Of a stretch of 9,322 bases of DNA, positions 1 through 7,291 are shown in pieces. The translations under genes and the position numbers were made by a program. The notes under the pieces are model-generated. The model made no database searches, was not told the DNA's origin, and worked only from the letters and a program-made list of their open reading frames with translations. Numbering within the stretch: the first letter of the stretch is position 1; each line of letters starts with the position of its first letter. Source of the DNA: an uncultured Myxococcales bacterium (GTDB taxonomy: Bacteria > Myxococcota_A > Bradymonadia > Bradymonadales > Bradymonadaceae); NCBI GenBank assembly GCA_913058025.1, contig CAJXPN010000094.1, positions 1 to 9,322 of the forward strand. The letters are read 5' to 3'.

Positions 1-48
1 TCTACACAGAGTAGATCGTCGGCAGCGTCAGATGTGTATAAGAGACAG
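1..48 (+). other. Illumina Nextera adapter (artefact, not genomic)
   Basis: Bases 1-7 (TCTACAC) match the end of the Illumina P5 oligonucleotide. Bases 8-15 (AGAGTAGA) match a standard Nextera i5 index. Bases 16-29 (TCGTCGGCAGCGTC) are the Nextera read-1 primer segment, and bases 30-48 (AGATGTGTATAAGAGACAG) are the 19-base Tn5 mosaic end. All four parts are contiguous and in the order found in a library molecule, so this is untrimmed adapter at a contig end rather than a natural transposon end. The first credible genomic base is 49. Confidence 0.98.
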
Positions 49-245
49 GCATGTTCGGGCTCATGGTCTCTGGGAACGTTCATGAGTCTGTGAAGACGCG
101 CTCCCTGGTCGTTCATTCGTCCGGTGAGACTTACACGTTCGTATGTGTGATGCATCCGAGATGTCACGCCGCGCGTTGACGTCGGCAGGTCGGGGTGTTC
201 GCATGTCTCCCCAGCAGGCCGCCACGCGCAGTGAGAGGAGGAGAC
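49..245. other. Non-coding leader upstream of first DUF4132 gene
   Basis: This stretch of about 197 bases follows the adapter and precedes the first gene. It is less GC-rich than the genes. The only open frame running through its left part (51-179, about 42 codons) has third positions much poorer in G and C than the neighbouring genes and no clear ribosome binding site, so I do not call it. The right part holds a promoter-like element (176-204) and a purine-rich ribosome binding region (about 231-244). Confidence 0.6.
176..204 (+). promoter_or_regulatory. Candidate promoter of first DUF4132 gene
   Basis: TTGACG at 176-181 resembles a sigma-70 -35 box. It is followed after exactly 17 bases by TCGCAT (199-204) where a -10 box would lie. 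The -10 match is weak by the E. coli consensus. The reason to take it seriously is that the second DUF4132 gene has TTGACG-N17-TTGCATG at 3247-3276, and both elements are preceded by the same nine bases CGCCGCGCG (167-175 and 3236-3244). Conservation with identical spacing in an otherwise diverged non-coding region suggests a functional element, either a promoter or a regulator site. Confidence 0.45.
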
Positions 246-3203
246 ATGACCAGATCCGTGATCACGTGGAACCGTTCAGCGAGGCGCAAGCGCACGCCGT
301 GGCGGGGGGCGCCCGGGAACACGAAGAGCATCAAGCGCGCGCCGGACATGACTCCAGCGGAGTTCCGCAAGTCGTACGACTACGACGAGAGCTTCCCCCT
401 CGCCGACACGTCCGGGTGGGGTGAGCTGGCGTCGAAGGCCATGGTAGACGCCTCGGCCCTGGCCTCGGGCGCTCCACTGGACGCGTCCCACGAGGCCATG
501 TTTCTTCTCTACCCGTATCGCGAGTGTAAGAACTGGGGGGCGTTCGGTGAGCACCTGTGCGCGGCGCAGGGCGTGGCGTTCGCGCTCGAGGTGCTCGCGC
601 AGGTGAACCCGCTGCGCGCGAGCATGAACGAGGCCGCCCCCGAGAGGACCCCGAGGTGGTTCGTTCACGACCGGGCGGCGCAGGTGATGCGCGCGCTCCG
701 CCGGCAGCTCGCGGTGGTGAAGCAGGAGGAGTACGACGCGGCGGTGGCGCGCGCCGAGGAGCTCTGGGAGGCGCGCGAGGAGGACCTGGCGATGCGCCTC
801 CAGCTCGCCTACCTCTTCCCCGACCACACCGAGTGGGGCGACGCCGTCGCGCTGGCCTGGCCCGCGCGCCACAGCGACCAGGCCGACGCGATACAGGACT
901 ACGCGTCGGTCACCGGGCTCGTGTACGGCGCGGGCGCGAGTAAGGAGCGCCTGCTCGAGCTCAACGCCAAGCTCTTCACCCACGACGAGCGCTTTCCCCC
1001 GCGCTACCTCTACATGACGATGAACGGGCAGGCGTGGGGCACGATGTTCGACCTGGTCGACCGGCTGGGTGAGGACGCGCTGGAGATCCTGATCGGGCTC
1101 TATGAGAACACCTGGCACGAGCACCCGACCGAGCTGGCGGAGGCGATGGCGCTCATCGGGCGGGCCGAGATCGCCCAGGCGTTCGCGAACGCGTACGCCC
1201 AGTGGATCAACCACGAGAGCCGGCCCAACCGGTGGGAGGTCGACACGAGGTTCCTGCACGACCACCCCGAGATGAGCCTGGCGCCGCTCGAGGCCGCGCG
1301 CGCCGCGACGAAGCGGGGCAAGAACAAGTTCGACGCGCTCCTCAAGGACATCAAGGCGCAGGTCGCGGGCGCGACGCGCGAGAAGGAGAAGGCCAGCACG
1401 TACATAGACCGCGACACGCTGCCCCCTGCCCTGGCCCAGCCGATCTGGCGAGACCCGTCGCGCAAGCGCGAGCGAAAGAAGTACGACCCGAGCGCGTTCG
1501 CAGACCTCAAGCCGCTCCCCGCGTCCTCACCGAGACGGTCGGCGACGCGCGCGGAGGCGCTGCGTTGGACGCGCAGGTTCCCGGAGGCGGCGGCGGCCGG
1601 GGCGATCCCTCGGCTGCTCGAGGCCGAAGACTCCAAGGAGCGCGGCGGCTTCGTCGAGGCGCTGCGCGTGGCGCACACCCAGGACGCAGAGGCCGTGGAG
1701 CGCGTGATCGAGGCATACGGCGAGCAGGTCGCCGCGGCGCTGCCCACGCTCGATCCGTACCAGTTCATCCCCACCCGCATGCCCAGGCTGCCACACTTCT
1801 GGACGCCCGAGCTCTGGACCCCCATCAGGCTCAAGAGCGACCCCTCGAAGCTGCTCCCGCACGAGATCCACGAGGACATCGGCTTCATGTTCAAGTTCTC
1901 GCCGCCGGGCACGCCCTACATCGGCCTGGTGGAGCTCGGTGAGGTCGCCGACGAGACCTCGCTGGCCGACTTCGCATGGGACATCTTCACGTCCTGGCTC
2001 GAGGCCGGCGCGCCGAGCAATGAGTCCTGGGCCATCCAGGGTATCGCGCTCTTCGGCGGCGCAAAGATGGCCGACCTCCTCCCGCACTACATCAACCAGT
2101 GGTGCCGCAGGGGCAAGACCAGGCGGGCCGAGAAGATCATGTTCGCGCTGGAGAACGGGGACAACCCGTACATCGTCGAGGTGTTCTGGCGGCTCATCAG
2201 GACCCCCTCCCTCGCCGTACCAGACGGCGCGCAGGCGCACGCGCAGAAGGTCACGGGGATCCCGAGGGGCATCGACGCGATCGCGGACGCGAAGGCGCCG
2301 ACGTTCGGGTTGGGGTCCTCCCGTCAGCTCGAGCTCGAGCCGGGGTCGGACCTGGAGGTCTGGCTGGACGCCGACCTCGAGCCCCACCTGCGCACCAGCA
2401 ACCAGGCCAAGGCCAAGCTCACGCCTACCGCCCGCCTCCGCTGGAAGCGCCTGGGCACGCAGTGCGCGCGCGAGAACAGGTTCCAGGCGATGCGCTTCGA
2501 GCGCGCAATGAAGACTCGCCGCAAGTGGCCCCTCGCCGAATGGCGCGACTCCGTGCTGCCTCAACCCCTGCTCGGCCTCCTCGCGCAGCGCATCGTCTGG
2601 GGCTCCTACGACGGGCAACACAAACTCGTCGAGACCTGGCGCGTGGACGAATCCAACGAGCTCGTCGACGTCCAGGACGAGCCCTACGCGCCGCCGGCCG
2701 AGTCGAAGGTCGGCATCGTCCACCCCCTCGAGATGAGCGAGGAGGACCTGCGCGAGTGGACGCTCGTCCTCGGCGACTACGAGATCATCCAGCCCTTCGC
2801 CCAGATCACGCGCCGCCTGGACGAGGCCACGCTCGAGTCGATCGAGGCGTTGTTCGATGAGCTGAAGCGCCGCGAGTTCACCCTCGGCGCGATCCACCGC
2901 CTCTGCGAGGTAGGCGGCTGGGTGATCCAACACGGGGACTCGCTCCGCAAGAGCCCGAACACCCTCTACCGCGTCGCAAGCGGCGCGAAGCACGCGTCCC
3001 CTCTGGCCGCGTACGTCTACTTTCTGGACGGATTCAACGTCGAGAAGCCTGCCCACCTCGTGATGAGGTCGAAGACCCGAATCTACCGGGGCGGCATAGA
3101 CGCGCACAACGACCCGGACGCGTGGGAGCGGCTCTCGGAGTTCGACCGCGTCGAGCTCCACCACGACCTCACCGAGCTGCTCGCGCGCTCCAGGCCCATA
3201 TGA
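246..3203 (+). CDS. DUF4132 (MolR/YehI-like) giant protein, copy 1, internally shortened
   Basis: This encodes 985 residues starting at the ATG at 246. That start has a purine-rich GAGGAGGAG-type site just upstream, and it aligns residue for residue with the N-terminus of the downstream paralogue; an in-frame ATG at 195 lies upstream of this shared start. Both proteins begin with ITW (6-8) and a basic RKxTPWRG segment (14-21). Residues 140-420 are helical with LFPDHTEWGDAVALAWPAR (190-208), and a linker at about 392-423 has the form LPPAL..P.WR followed by Lys/Arg. The C-terminal region (about 728-857) has the DUF4132 hallmarks: FERAMKTRRKW (751-761), PLLGLLAQRIVWG (774-786), HPLEM (826-830) and YEIIQPFAQITR (845-856). 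No signal peptide or membrane segment is seen, so it is probably cytoplasmic. Compared with the paralogue, about 126 residues are missing between FAD (418-420) and FPEAAAAGAIP (445-455). The biochemical function of DUF4132 is not established to my knowledge; the molybdate-regulator label of E. coli MolR should not be transferred. Confidence 0.85.
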   Translation: MTRSVITWNRSARRKRTPWRGAPGNTKSIKRAPDMTPAEFRKSYDYDESFPLADTSGWGELASKAMVDASALASGAPLDASHEAMFLLYPYRECKNWGAFGEHLCAAQGVAFALEVLAQVNPLRASMNEAAPERTPRWFVHDRAAQVMRALRRQLAVVKQEEYDAAVARAEELWEAREEDLAMRLQLAYLFPDHTEWGDAVALAWPARHSDQADAIQDYASVTGLVYGAGASKERLLELNAKLFTHDERFPPRYLYMTMNGQAWGTMFDLVDRLGEDALEILIGLYENTWHEHPTELAEAMALIGRAEIAQAFANAYAQWINHESRPNRWEVDTRFLHDHPEMSLAPLEAARAATKRGKNKFDALLKDIKAQVAGATREKEKASTYIDRDTLPPALAQPIWRDPSRKRERKKYDPSAFADLKPLPASSPRRSATRAEALRWTRRFPEAAAAGAIPRLLEAEDSKERGGFVEALRVAHTQDAEAVERVIEAYGEQVAAALPTLDPYQFIPTRMPRLPHFWTPELWTPIRLKSDPSKLLPHEIHEDIGFMFKFSPPGTPYIGLVELGEVADETSLADFAWDIFTSWLEAGAPSNESWAIQGIALFGGAKMADLLPHYINQWCRRGKTRRAEKIMFALENGDNPYIVEVFWRLIRTPSLAVPDGAQAHAQKVTGIPRGIDAIADAKAPTFGLGSSRQLELEPGSDLEVWLDADLEPHLRTSNQAKAKLTPTARLRWKRLGTQCARENRFQAMRFERAMKTRRKWPLAEWRDSVLPQPLLGLLAQRIVWGSYDGQHKLVETWRVDESNELVDVQDEPYAPPAESKVGIVHPLEMSEEDLREWTLVLGDYEIIQPFAQITRRLDEATLESIEALFDELKRREFTLGAIHRLCEVGGWVIQHGDSLRKSPNTLYRVASGAKHASPLAAYVYFLDGFNVEKPAHLVMRSKTRIYRGGIDAHNDPDAWERLSEFDRVELHHDLTELLARSRPI
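791..869 (+). repeat. Paralogue block nearly identical to 3886-3964
   Basis: These 79 bases match 3886-3964 in the second DUF4132 gene with a single, synonymous, difference (GCG versus GCC for alanine). The block encodes the shared stretch AMRLQLAYLFPDHTEWGDAV and the following seven residues. Flanking bases diverge immediately. Confidence 0.9.
1891..1963 (+). repeat. Paralogue block identical to 5370-5442
   Basis: All 73 bases are identical to 5370-5442 in the second DUF4132 gene, including every third codon position. The block encodes KFSPPGTPYIGLVELGEVAD and the following residues. The protein around it (residues 512-584 here, 645-717 in the paralogue) is identical at 66 of 73 positions. 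Confidence 0.92.
2346..2399 (+). repeat. Paralogue block identical to 5825-5878
   Basis: These 54 bases are identical to 5825-5878 in the second DUF4132 gene and encode SDLEVWLDADLEPHLRTS just before the DUF4132 core. The bases on either side differ. Confidence 0.92.
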
Positions 3204-3246
3204 CCAGGCATGGCGCCGAGTGATCGCGCTGCGAGCGCCGCGCGAA

Positions 3247-3276
3247 TTGACGCAGGCGAGCACGGATGCTTGCATG
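3247..3276 (+). promoter_or_regulatory. Candidate promoter of second DUF4132 gene
   Basis: In the 122-base gap between the two large genes, TTGACG (3247-3252) is followed after 17 bases by TTGCATG (3270-3276). It matches the element upstream of the first gene in sequence and spacing, and CGCCGCGCG precedes it (3236-3244). This implies that the second gene has its own start of transcription and need not rely on read-through from the first. The -10 half is a weak consensus match, so the exact start point is uncertain. Confidence 0.45.
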
Positions 3277-3325
3277 CTCCGAGAACACACACGTCGAACA
3301 CACCACCAAGCCGAGAGGTCGAGGA

Positions 3326-6300
3326 ATGGGCGAGAGCGCGATCACATGGGACAGCAAGACCAAGCGCAAGCTGACACCCTGGCGAGGCTCGCCGAACAAG
3401 TCCAAGAGCGCCAAGCGCGTCAAGCTCACCGGCCCCGAGGCGTTCCGCGCCAAGCACGACCACGCCGCCGTGGCCAACGCGAGCAGCCACACGACGCAGC
3501 ACTGGAGCGAGAAGGCGTCGATGACCAAGCGGCGCGGCGCGGTGCTCGAGGGCGACGCGCCGCTCGATGCCGCCTACGAGGCGATGTTCATCCAGCTCCA
3601 CTACGACTACAAGGACGCGTTCTGGCGCGGCCTCGCCAAGGATCTCATCGCCGCGCACGAGGCACCCTTCGTCCTCGAGGTGCTCGGCCAGATGAGGCCG
3701 ACCCACGCCGAGATCTACGCGAAGCAGAAGGACTCCGACTACGTCCCCCGCTGGTTCATCCAGGAGAAGGTCCTGTTGATGCTGGGCGCGATCCGTCGCC
3801 AGCTCGCGGGGACCAAGCAGGACGAGTACGACGCTGCCAGGGCCAAGGCCGAGGAGGTCTGGGAGGCGAGCGAGGGGGACCTCGCGATGCGCCTCCAGCT
3901 CGCCTACCTCTTCCCCGACCACACCGAGTGGGGCGACGCCGTCGCCCTGGCCTGGCCCGCGCGCTACAGCGAGGAGGCCTCCACGATCCAGAACTACGTG
4001 TCGATGAGCTCGATCGTGTACGGGACGGGCGCGAGCAAGGAGCGCCTGATCGAGCTCAACGCCAAGCTCTTCGCCCCCGACCCGGGCAACTCATCGGGCT
4101 ACTTCTACATGAGGATGGACGGCCCCCAGTGGAACACGATGTTCGATCTGGTCGACCGCCATGGGGAGGACGCCGTGCCGGTCATGGTCGACCTCTACAA
4201 CCAGGAGTGGCCGTCGCACCCGACGCCGCTCGCCGAGGCGATGGCGCTGATCGAGAGCGCCGAGATCGCGCAGACCTTCGCCAACAAGCTCTGGACGTGG
4301 AGCTCGGGATACTACAGGTCGAGCAAGGACTTCGTGGTGGACATCGCGTTCCTGCACGACCACCCCGAGCTCAGCGTCAGCGCGCTCGAGACGGCGGCCC
4401 GTGAGGCGACGACGAACAAGGACAGGGTCGAGGGCGTGCTCGCGGATATCCGCGCCCAGCTCGACCACGCCGACCTCGAGGAGGAGCACTCCGAGCTCTT
4501 CATCGGCCGCGAGGAGCTGCCCCGCGGCCTGTCCAACCCGCCCTGGCGGGACGCGTCCATCAAGCAGAAGAAGCGCAAGAAGTACGACCCGAGCGCGTTC
4601 GCGGACCTCGCCCAGCTCCCCCTCGAGGTCGACTACGACCTGGGCGAGGGCGGCGGCTCGACCTACGACGCCACCGCGGACGCCGCGCGCGGCGACGAGA
4701 CCGAAAAGGCGCTGCTCGCGTCGATCCTCAAGGAGATCGAGGACGGCTACTACTGGTACTGGAGCGTCTCCCAGAGCCTGAAGAAGTTCACGCGGGCCGG
4801 GCTCCTCGAGCTGCTCGAGAAGGTCCCGATGGTGAAACTGGCGGAGATGAGCCCGCGCGACTTCGAGTCGCACATCATCCGGCCGCTGGGGAGCGACGCG
4901 CTCCCTGCGCTCAAGTCGTACCTCGAGCACACGCACGAGTCCTATCGGGTCCTCACGCTGATGGATCGGGTCGGGACCCCCGACCTTGCCTCGCACACAG
5001 GCTTCGGGCTCGGGCGCGTGGCGCTGCGGGCGAGGTCGCGCGCGTGGGTGACCGCGTTCCCGGAGGCCGCGGCGGTCGGGGCGATCCCGAGCCTGCTCAA
5101 GGCCGAGGACTCCAAGGTGCGCAACGGCCTCATCGAGGTGCTGTGCATCGCGTACGCCCAGGACCCCGAGACCGCCCAGAAGGTGATCGACGCGTACGGT
5201 GAGGAGGTCGCCGCGGCGTTGCCCACGCTCGACGTCTACCTCCAGTGCCCCTCGCGCATGCCCAAGCTGCCCCACTTCTGGACGCCCGAGCTGTGGACGC
5301 CGATCCGGCTCAAGAGCGACCCCTCCAAGCTGCTCCCGCGCGAGATCTACGAGGACATCGGCTTCATGCTCAAGTTCTCGCCGCCGGGCACGCCCTACAT
5401 CGGCCTGGTGGAGCTCGGTGAGGTCGCCGACGAGACCTCGCTCGCCGAGTTCGCCTGGGACCTCTTCGAGTCCTGGGTCAAGGCCGACTCGCCCAACAAG
5501 GAGTCCTGGATCATCCAGGCCATCGCGCTCTTCGGCGGCGCCAGGATGGCCGACAGGCTGCCCCACTACATCGACCGCTGGTACGACAGCCCTCACAACA
5601 AGCGGGCCGAGAAGATCATGTACGCGCTCGAGAGCGACGAGAACCCCTACGTCATCGAGACCTTCTGGCGCCTCATCCAGGGCGGCTTCAACTGGGCGCT
5701 GTTCCGCGCGCGCGCGCACATCGAGAAGATCACCGGGATCCCCGGGGGCATCGAGGCGATCGCCGACGAGAAGGCGCCGACCTTCGGGATGGACCAGACG
5801 CGCAAGCTCGAGTTCATCCCAGGATCGGACCTGGAGGTCTGGCTGGACGCCGACCTCGAGCCCCACCTGCGCACCAGCGACAAGGCGGAGGCCGAGCTCG
5901 ACCCGACCAACCAGCTCCGGTGGGAGCGCCTCCAGGCGCTGTGTGCGCGCCAGAACCGCTTCCAGGCGGTGCGCTTCGAGCGCGCCATGAAGACCCAGCG
6001 CCGCTGGGCCTTCACGGAGTGGCACGACTCGGTCTTCTCGCACCCGCTGCTCGGCCTGCTCGGCCAGCGCATCATCTGGGGCACCTACGACGGCGACAAC
6101 GCCCTCGTGGCGACCTGGCGCGTGGACGAATCCAACGAGATCATCGACGCCCAGGACGAGGCGTTCGCGCCACCCGTGAACTCCAGGGTCGGCATCGCGC
6201 ACCCCATCGAGATGGCCCCAGAGGACATCAAGGCATGGACCGAGGTCCTGAGCGACTTCGAGATCATCCAACCCTTCGAGCAGATCACGAAGCCCGTCTC

Positions 6301-6685
6301 CGAGGCCACGGGTGAGGCGATCGAGGCGCTCTTCGCCGAGCTCGACCAGAAGGAGACCACGCTCGGGGCGATCCAGGAGATGTGCTACGCGAACGACTGG
6401 CACGACCAGCGCAACCGAAAGCGCGACTACCCCGTCAACCGCCTGGAGCGGGACCTCCAGGACCGCAAGGGCGAGACGAAGTTCAGCGTCTTCATCGCCT
6501 TCCGTCCAGGGTTCTCATCGGGGCGCGCGGACGTTCAGGAGATGTCGGCGACGGCGAGCCTTAGCTACGGCGGCGTCGCCAAGAAGCGCAAGAACCACGA
6601 CTGGGGCGTGGTCGACCCGGTGGAGCTCGCCGAGCTCCACCACGAACTCTCGGTGTTGATGACGCAGGTCACCAAGACCTCCTGA
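3326..6685 (+). CDS. DUF4132 (MolR/YehI-like) giant protein, copy 2, full-length form
   Basis: This encodes 1119 residues from the ATG at 3326, with AGAGG (3314-3318) seven bases upstream. The start is fixed by alignment with copy 1; in-frame codons upstream to 3266 are not shared. Features in order: the N-terminal ITW and RKxTPWRG motif (6-21); a helical region with DLAMRLQLAYLFPDHTEWG (185-203); the LPRGLSNPPWR linker and a basic run (398-419); a module of about 126 residues absent from copy 1 (within about 428-570), with HEAT-like helices such as AGLLELLEKVPMVKLAEM (491-508) and DALPALKSYLEHT (524-536); FPEAAAVGAIP (578-588); a highly conserved block at 645-717; and the DUF4132 core with FERAMKTQRRW (884-894), PLLGLLGQRIIWG (907-919), HPIEM (959-963) and FEIIQPFEQIT (978-988). 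The C-terminus ends in an LHHELSVL helix, as copy 1 ends in LHHDLTEL. No signal peptide or membrane span is seen. The size and layout fit other DUF4132 proteins of about 1000-1200 residues. Its function is unknown; the helical-repeat architecture suggests a protein- or nucleic-acid-binding scaffold, which is inference. Confidence 0.87.
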   Translation: MGESAITWDSKTKRKLTPWRGSPNKSKSAKRVKLTGPEAFRAKHDHAAVANASSHTTQHWSEKASMTKRRGAVLEGDAPLDAAYEAMFIQLHYDYKDAFWRGLAKDLIAAHEAPFVLEVLGQMRPTHAEIYAKQKDSDYVPRWFIQEKVLLMLGAIRRQLAGTKQDEYDAARAKAEEVWEASEGDLAMRLQLAYLFPDHTEWGDAVALAWPARYSEEASTIQNYVSMSSIVYGTGASKERLIELNAKLFAPDPGNSSGYFYMRMDGPQWNTMFDLVDRHGEDAVPVMVDLYNQEWPSHPTPLAEAMALIESAEIAQTFANKLWTWSSGYYRSSKDFVVDIAFLHDHPELSVSALETAAREATTNKDRVEGVLADIRAQLDHADLEEEHSELFIGREELPRGLSNPPWRDASIKQKKRKKYDPSAFADLAQLPLEVDYDLGEGGGSTYDATADAARGDETEKALLASILKEIEDGYYWYWSVSQSLKKFTRAGLLELLEKVPMVKLAEMSPRDFESHIIRPLGSDALPALKSYLEHTHESYRVLTLMDRVGTPDLASHTGFGLGRVALRARSRAWVTAFPEAAAVGAIPSLLKAEDSKVRNGLIEVLCIAYAQDPETAQKVIDAYGEEVAAALPTLDVYLQCPSRMPKLPHFWTPELWTPIRLKSDPSKLLPREIYEDIGFMLKFSPPGTPYIGLVELGEVADETSLAEFAWDLFESWVKADSPNKESWIIQAIALFGGARMADRLPHYIDRWYDSPHNKRAEKIMYALESDENPYVIETFWRLIQGGFNWALFRARAHIEKITGIPGGIEAIADEKAPTFGMDQTRKLEFIPGSDLEVWLDADLEPHLRTSDKAEAELDPTNQLRWERLQALCARQNRFQAVRFERAMKTQRRWAFTEWHDSVFSHPLLGLLGQRIIWGTYDGDNALVATWRVDESNEIIDAQDEAFAPPVNSRVGIAHPIEMAPEDIKAWTEVLSDFEIIQPFEQITKPVSEATGEAIEALFAELDQKETTLGAIQEMCYANDWHDQRNRKRDYPVNRLERDLQDRKGETKFSVFIAFRPGFSSGRADVQEMSATASLSYGGVAKKRKNHDWGVVDPVELAELHHELSVLMTQVTKTS

Positions 6686-6706
6686 ACCGACCTGGAGGAG
6701 ATCGAG

Positions 6707-7291
6707 ATGAGCGAGACGACGCGCGAAGAGACCGAGACCGAGGCAGAGGCCGAGGAGGAGCTCGCAGAGACCGAGGCAGAGCTCGCAGCACCCGAGGTGC
6801 GAGCGCGCGCCGACGCGTTCATCGTCGACACGCGCGACCAGAACGTCTCACGGCGCGCGATCGAGGAGTCGGACGTCAAGGTCTTCCGACGCACGCGGGT
6901 CGTCCTGGGTGGGTTCCTGCTCGTCGTGGCGTTGGCGGTCTACGCCGGCGCGACGATCGAGCGCGGCGAGATCGCCCAGCGGCAAGCGTGGCCCACGGTC
7001 ATGGGGGAGATCCGCTCGTCCAAGGCCGTCTCCGAGGTCGGCATGGACATCGTCGTCTACGAGGTCCACTACAACGCGATGGGCCAGAAGTTTCGTAGCA
7101 GCGTGAACATGCAGGCGCGCGAAGGCGCGCCTCGCATGGGCGACGTGATCGCGCTCAAGATCGACCCCGACGACCCGATGCGCGTGTCGATCTCGCAGAC
7201 AGTGGGGGAGCGGGTGATCTTCTCCGACAAGGCGATCGCGATCCCTGGGCTCATCGGCGGCGCGCTGCTGATGTCGCTGCTGATGTTCTGA
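6707..7291 (+). CDS. DUF3592-like membrane protein
   Basis: This encodes 194 residues. GGAGGAG lies about eight bases before the ATG at 6707, and only 21 bases separate it from the preceding DUF4132 gene, so the two are probably cotranscribed. Residues 1-58 form a strongly acidic segment, with 13 Glu in the first 26 residues. A hydrophobic span at about 65-84 (VVLGGFLLVVALAVYAGATI) is the first membrane helix. Residues 95-162 resemble the DUF3592 pattern: WPTVMGEIRSSKAV, then VVYEVHYNAMGQKFRSSV, then GDVIALKIDPDDP. A second hydrophobic span (176-194) runs to the very C-terminus. The acidic segment holds a 15-base direct repeat (6734-6748 and 6767-6781). The 3' end overlaps a minus-strand gene by 41 bases. 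DUF3592 has no established biochemical role that I know of; placement in the inner membrane is inferred. Confidence 0.78.
   Translation: MSETTREETETEAEAEEELAETEAELAAPEVRARADAFIVDTRDQNVSRRAIEESDVKVFRRTRVVLGGFLLVVALAVYAGATIERGEIAQRQAWPTVMGEIRSSKAVSEVGMDIVVYEVHYNAMGQKFRSSVNMQAREGAPRMGDVIALKIDPDDPMRVSISQTVGERVIFSDKAIAIPGLIGGALLMSLLMF

Noticed and set aside
30..48. Tn5 mosaic end as evidence of a natural transposon
   Set aside because: It is embedded in the Nextera read-1 adapter next to an index and P5 sequence, so it comes from library preparation.
51..179. Open frame of about 42 codons (MFGLMVSGN...) right after the adapter
   Set aside because: Its ATG lies two bases from the adapter junction, its third positions lack the strong G/C bias of real genes here, and no ribosome binding site is visible. 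It could be the tail of a truncated gene but there is no positive evidence.
1527..3290. Long minus-strand open frame (587 codons) antisense to the first DUF4132 gene
   Set aside because: It is a by-product of high-GC codon bias on the sense strand. Its protein is Arg/Leu/Gly/Val-rich with no recognisable motif, and a similar antisense frame appears opposite the second paralogue.
4091..6403. 770-codon minus-strand open frame antisense to the second DUF4132 gene
   Set aside because: It resembles the antisense frame of the first copy only because the sense genes are homologous. It has low-complexity composition, and the sense frame carries clear DUF4132 motifs.
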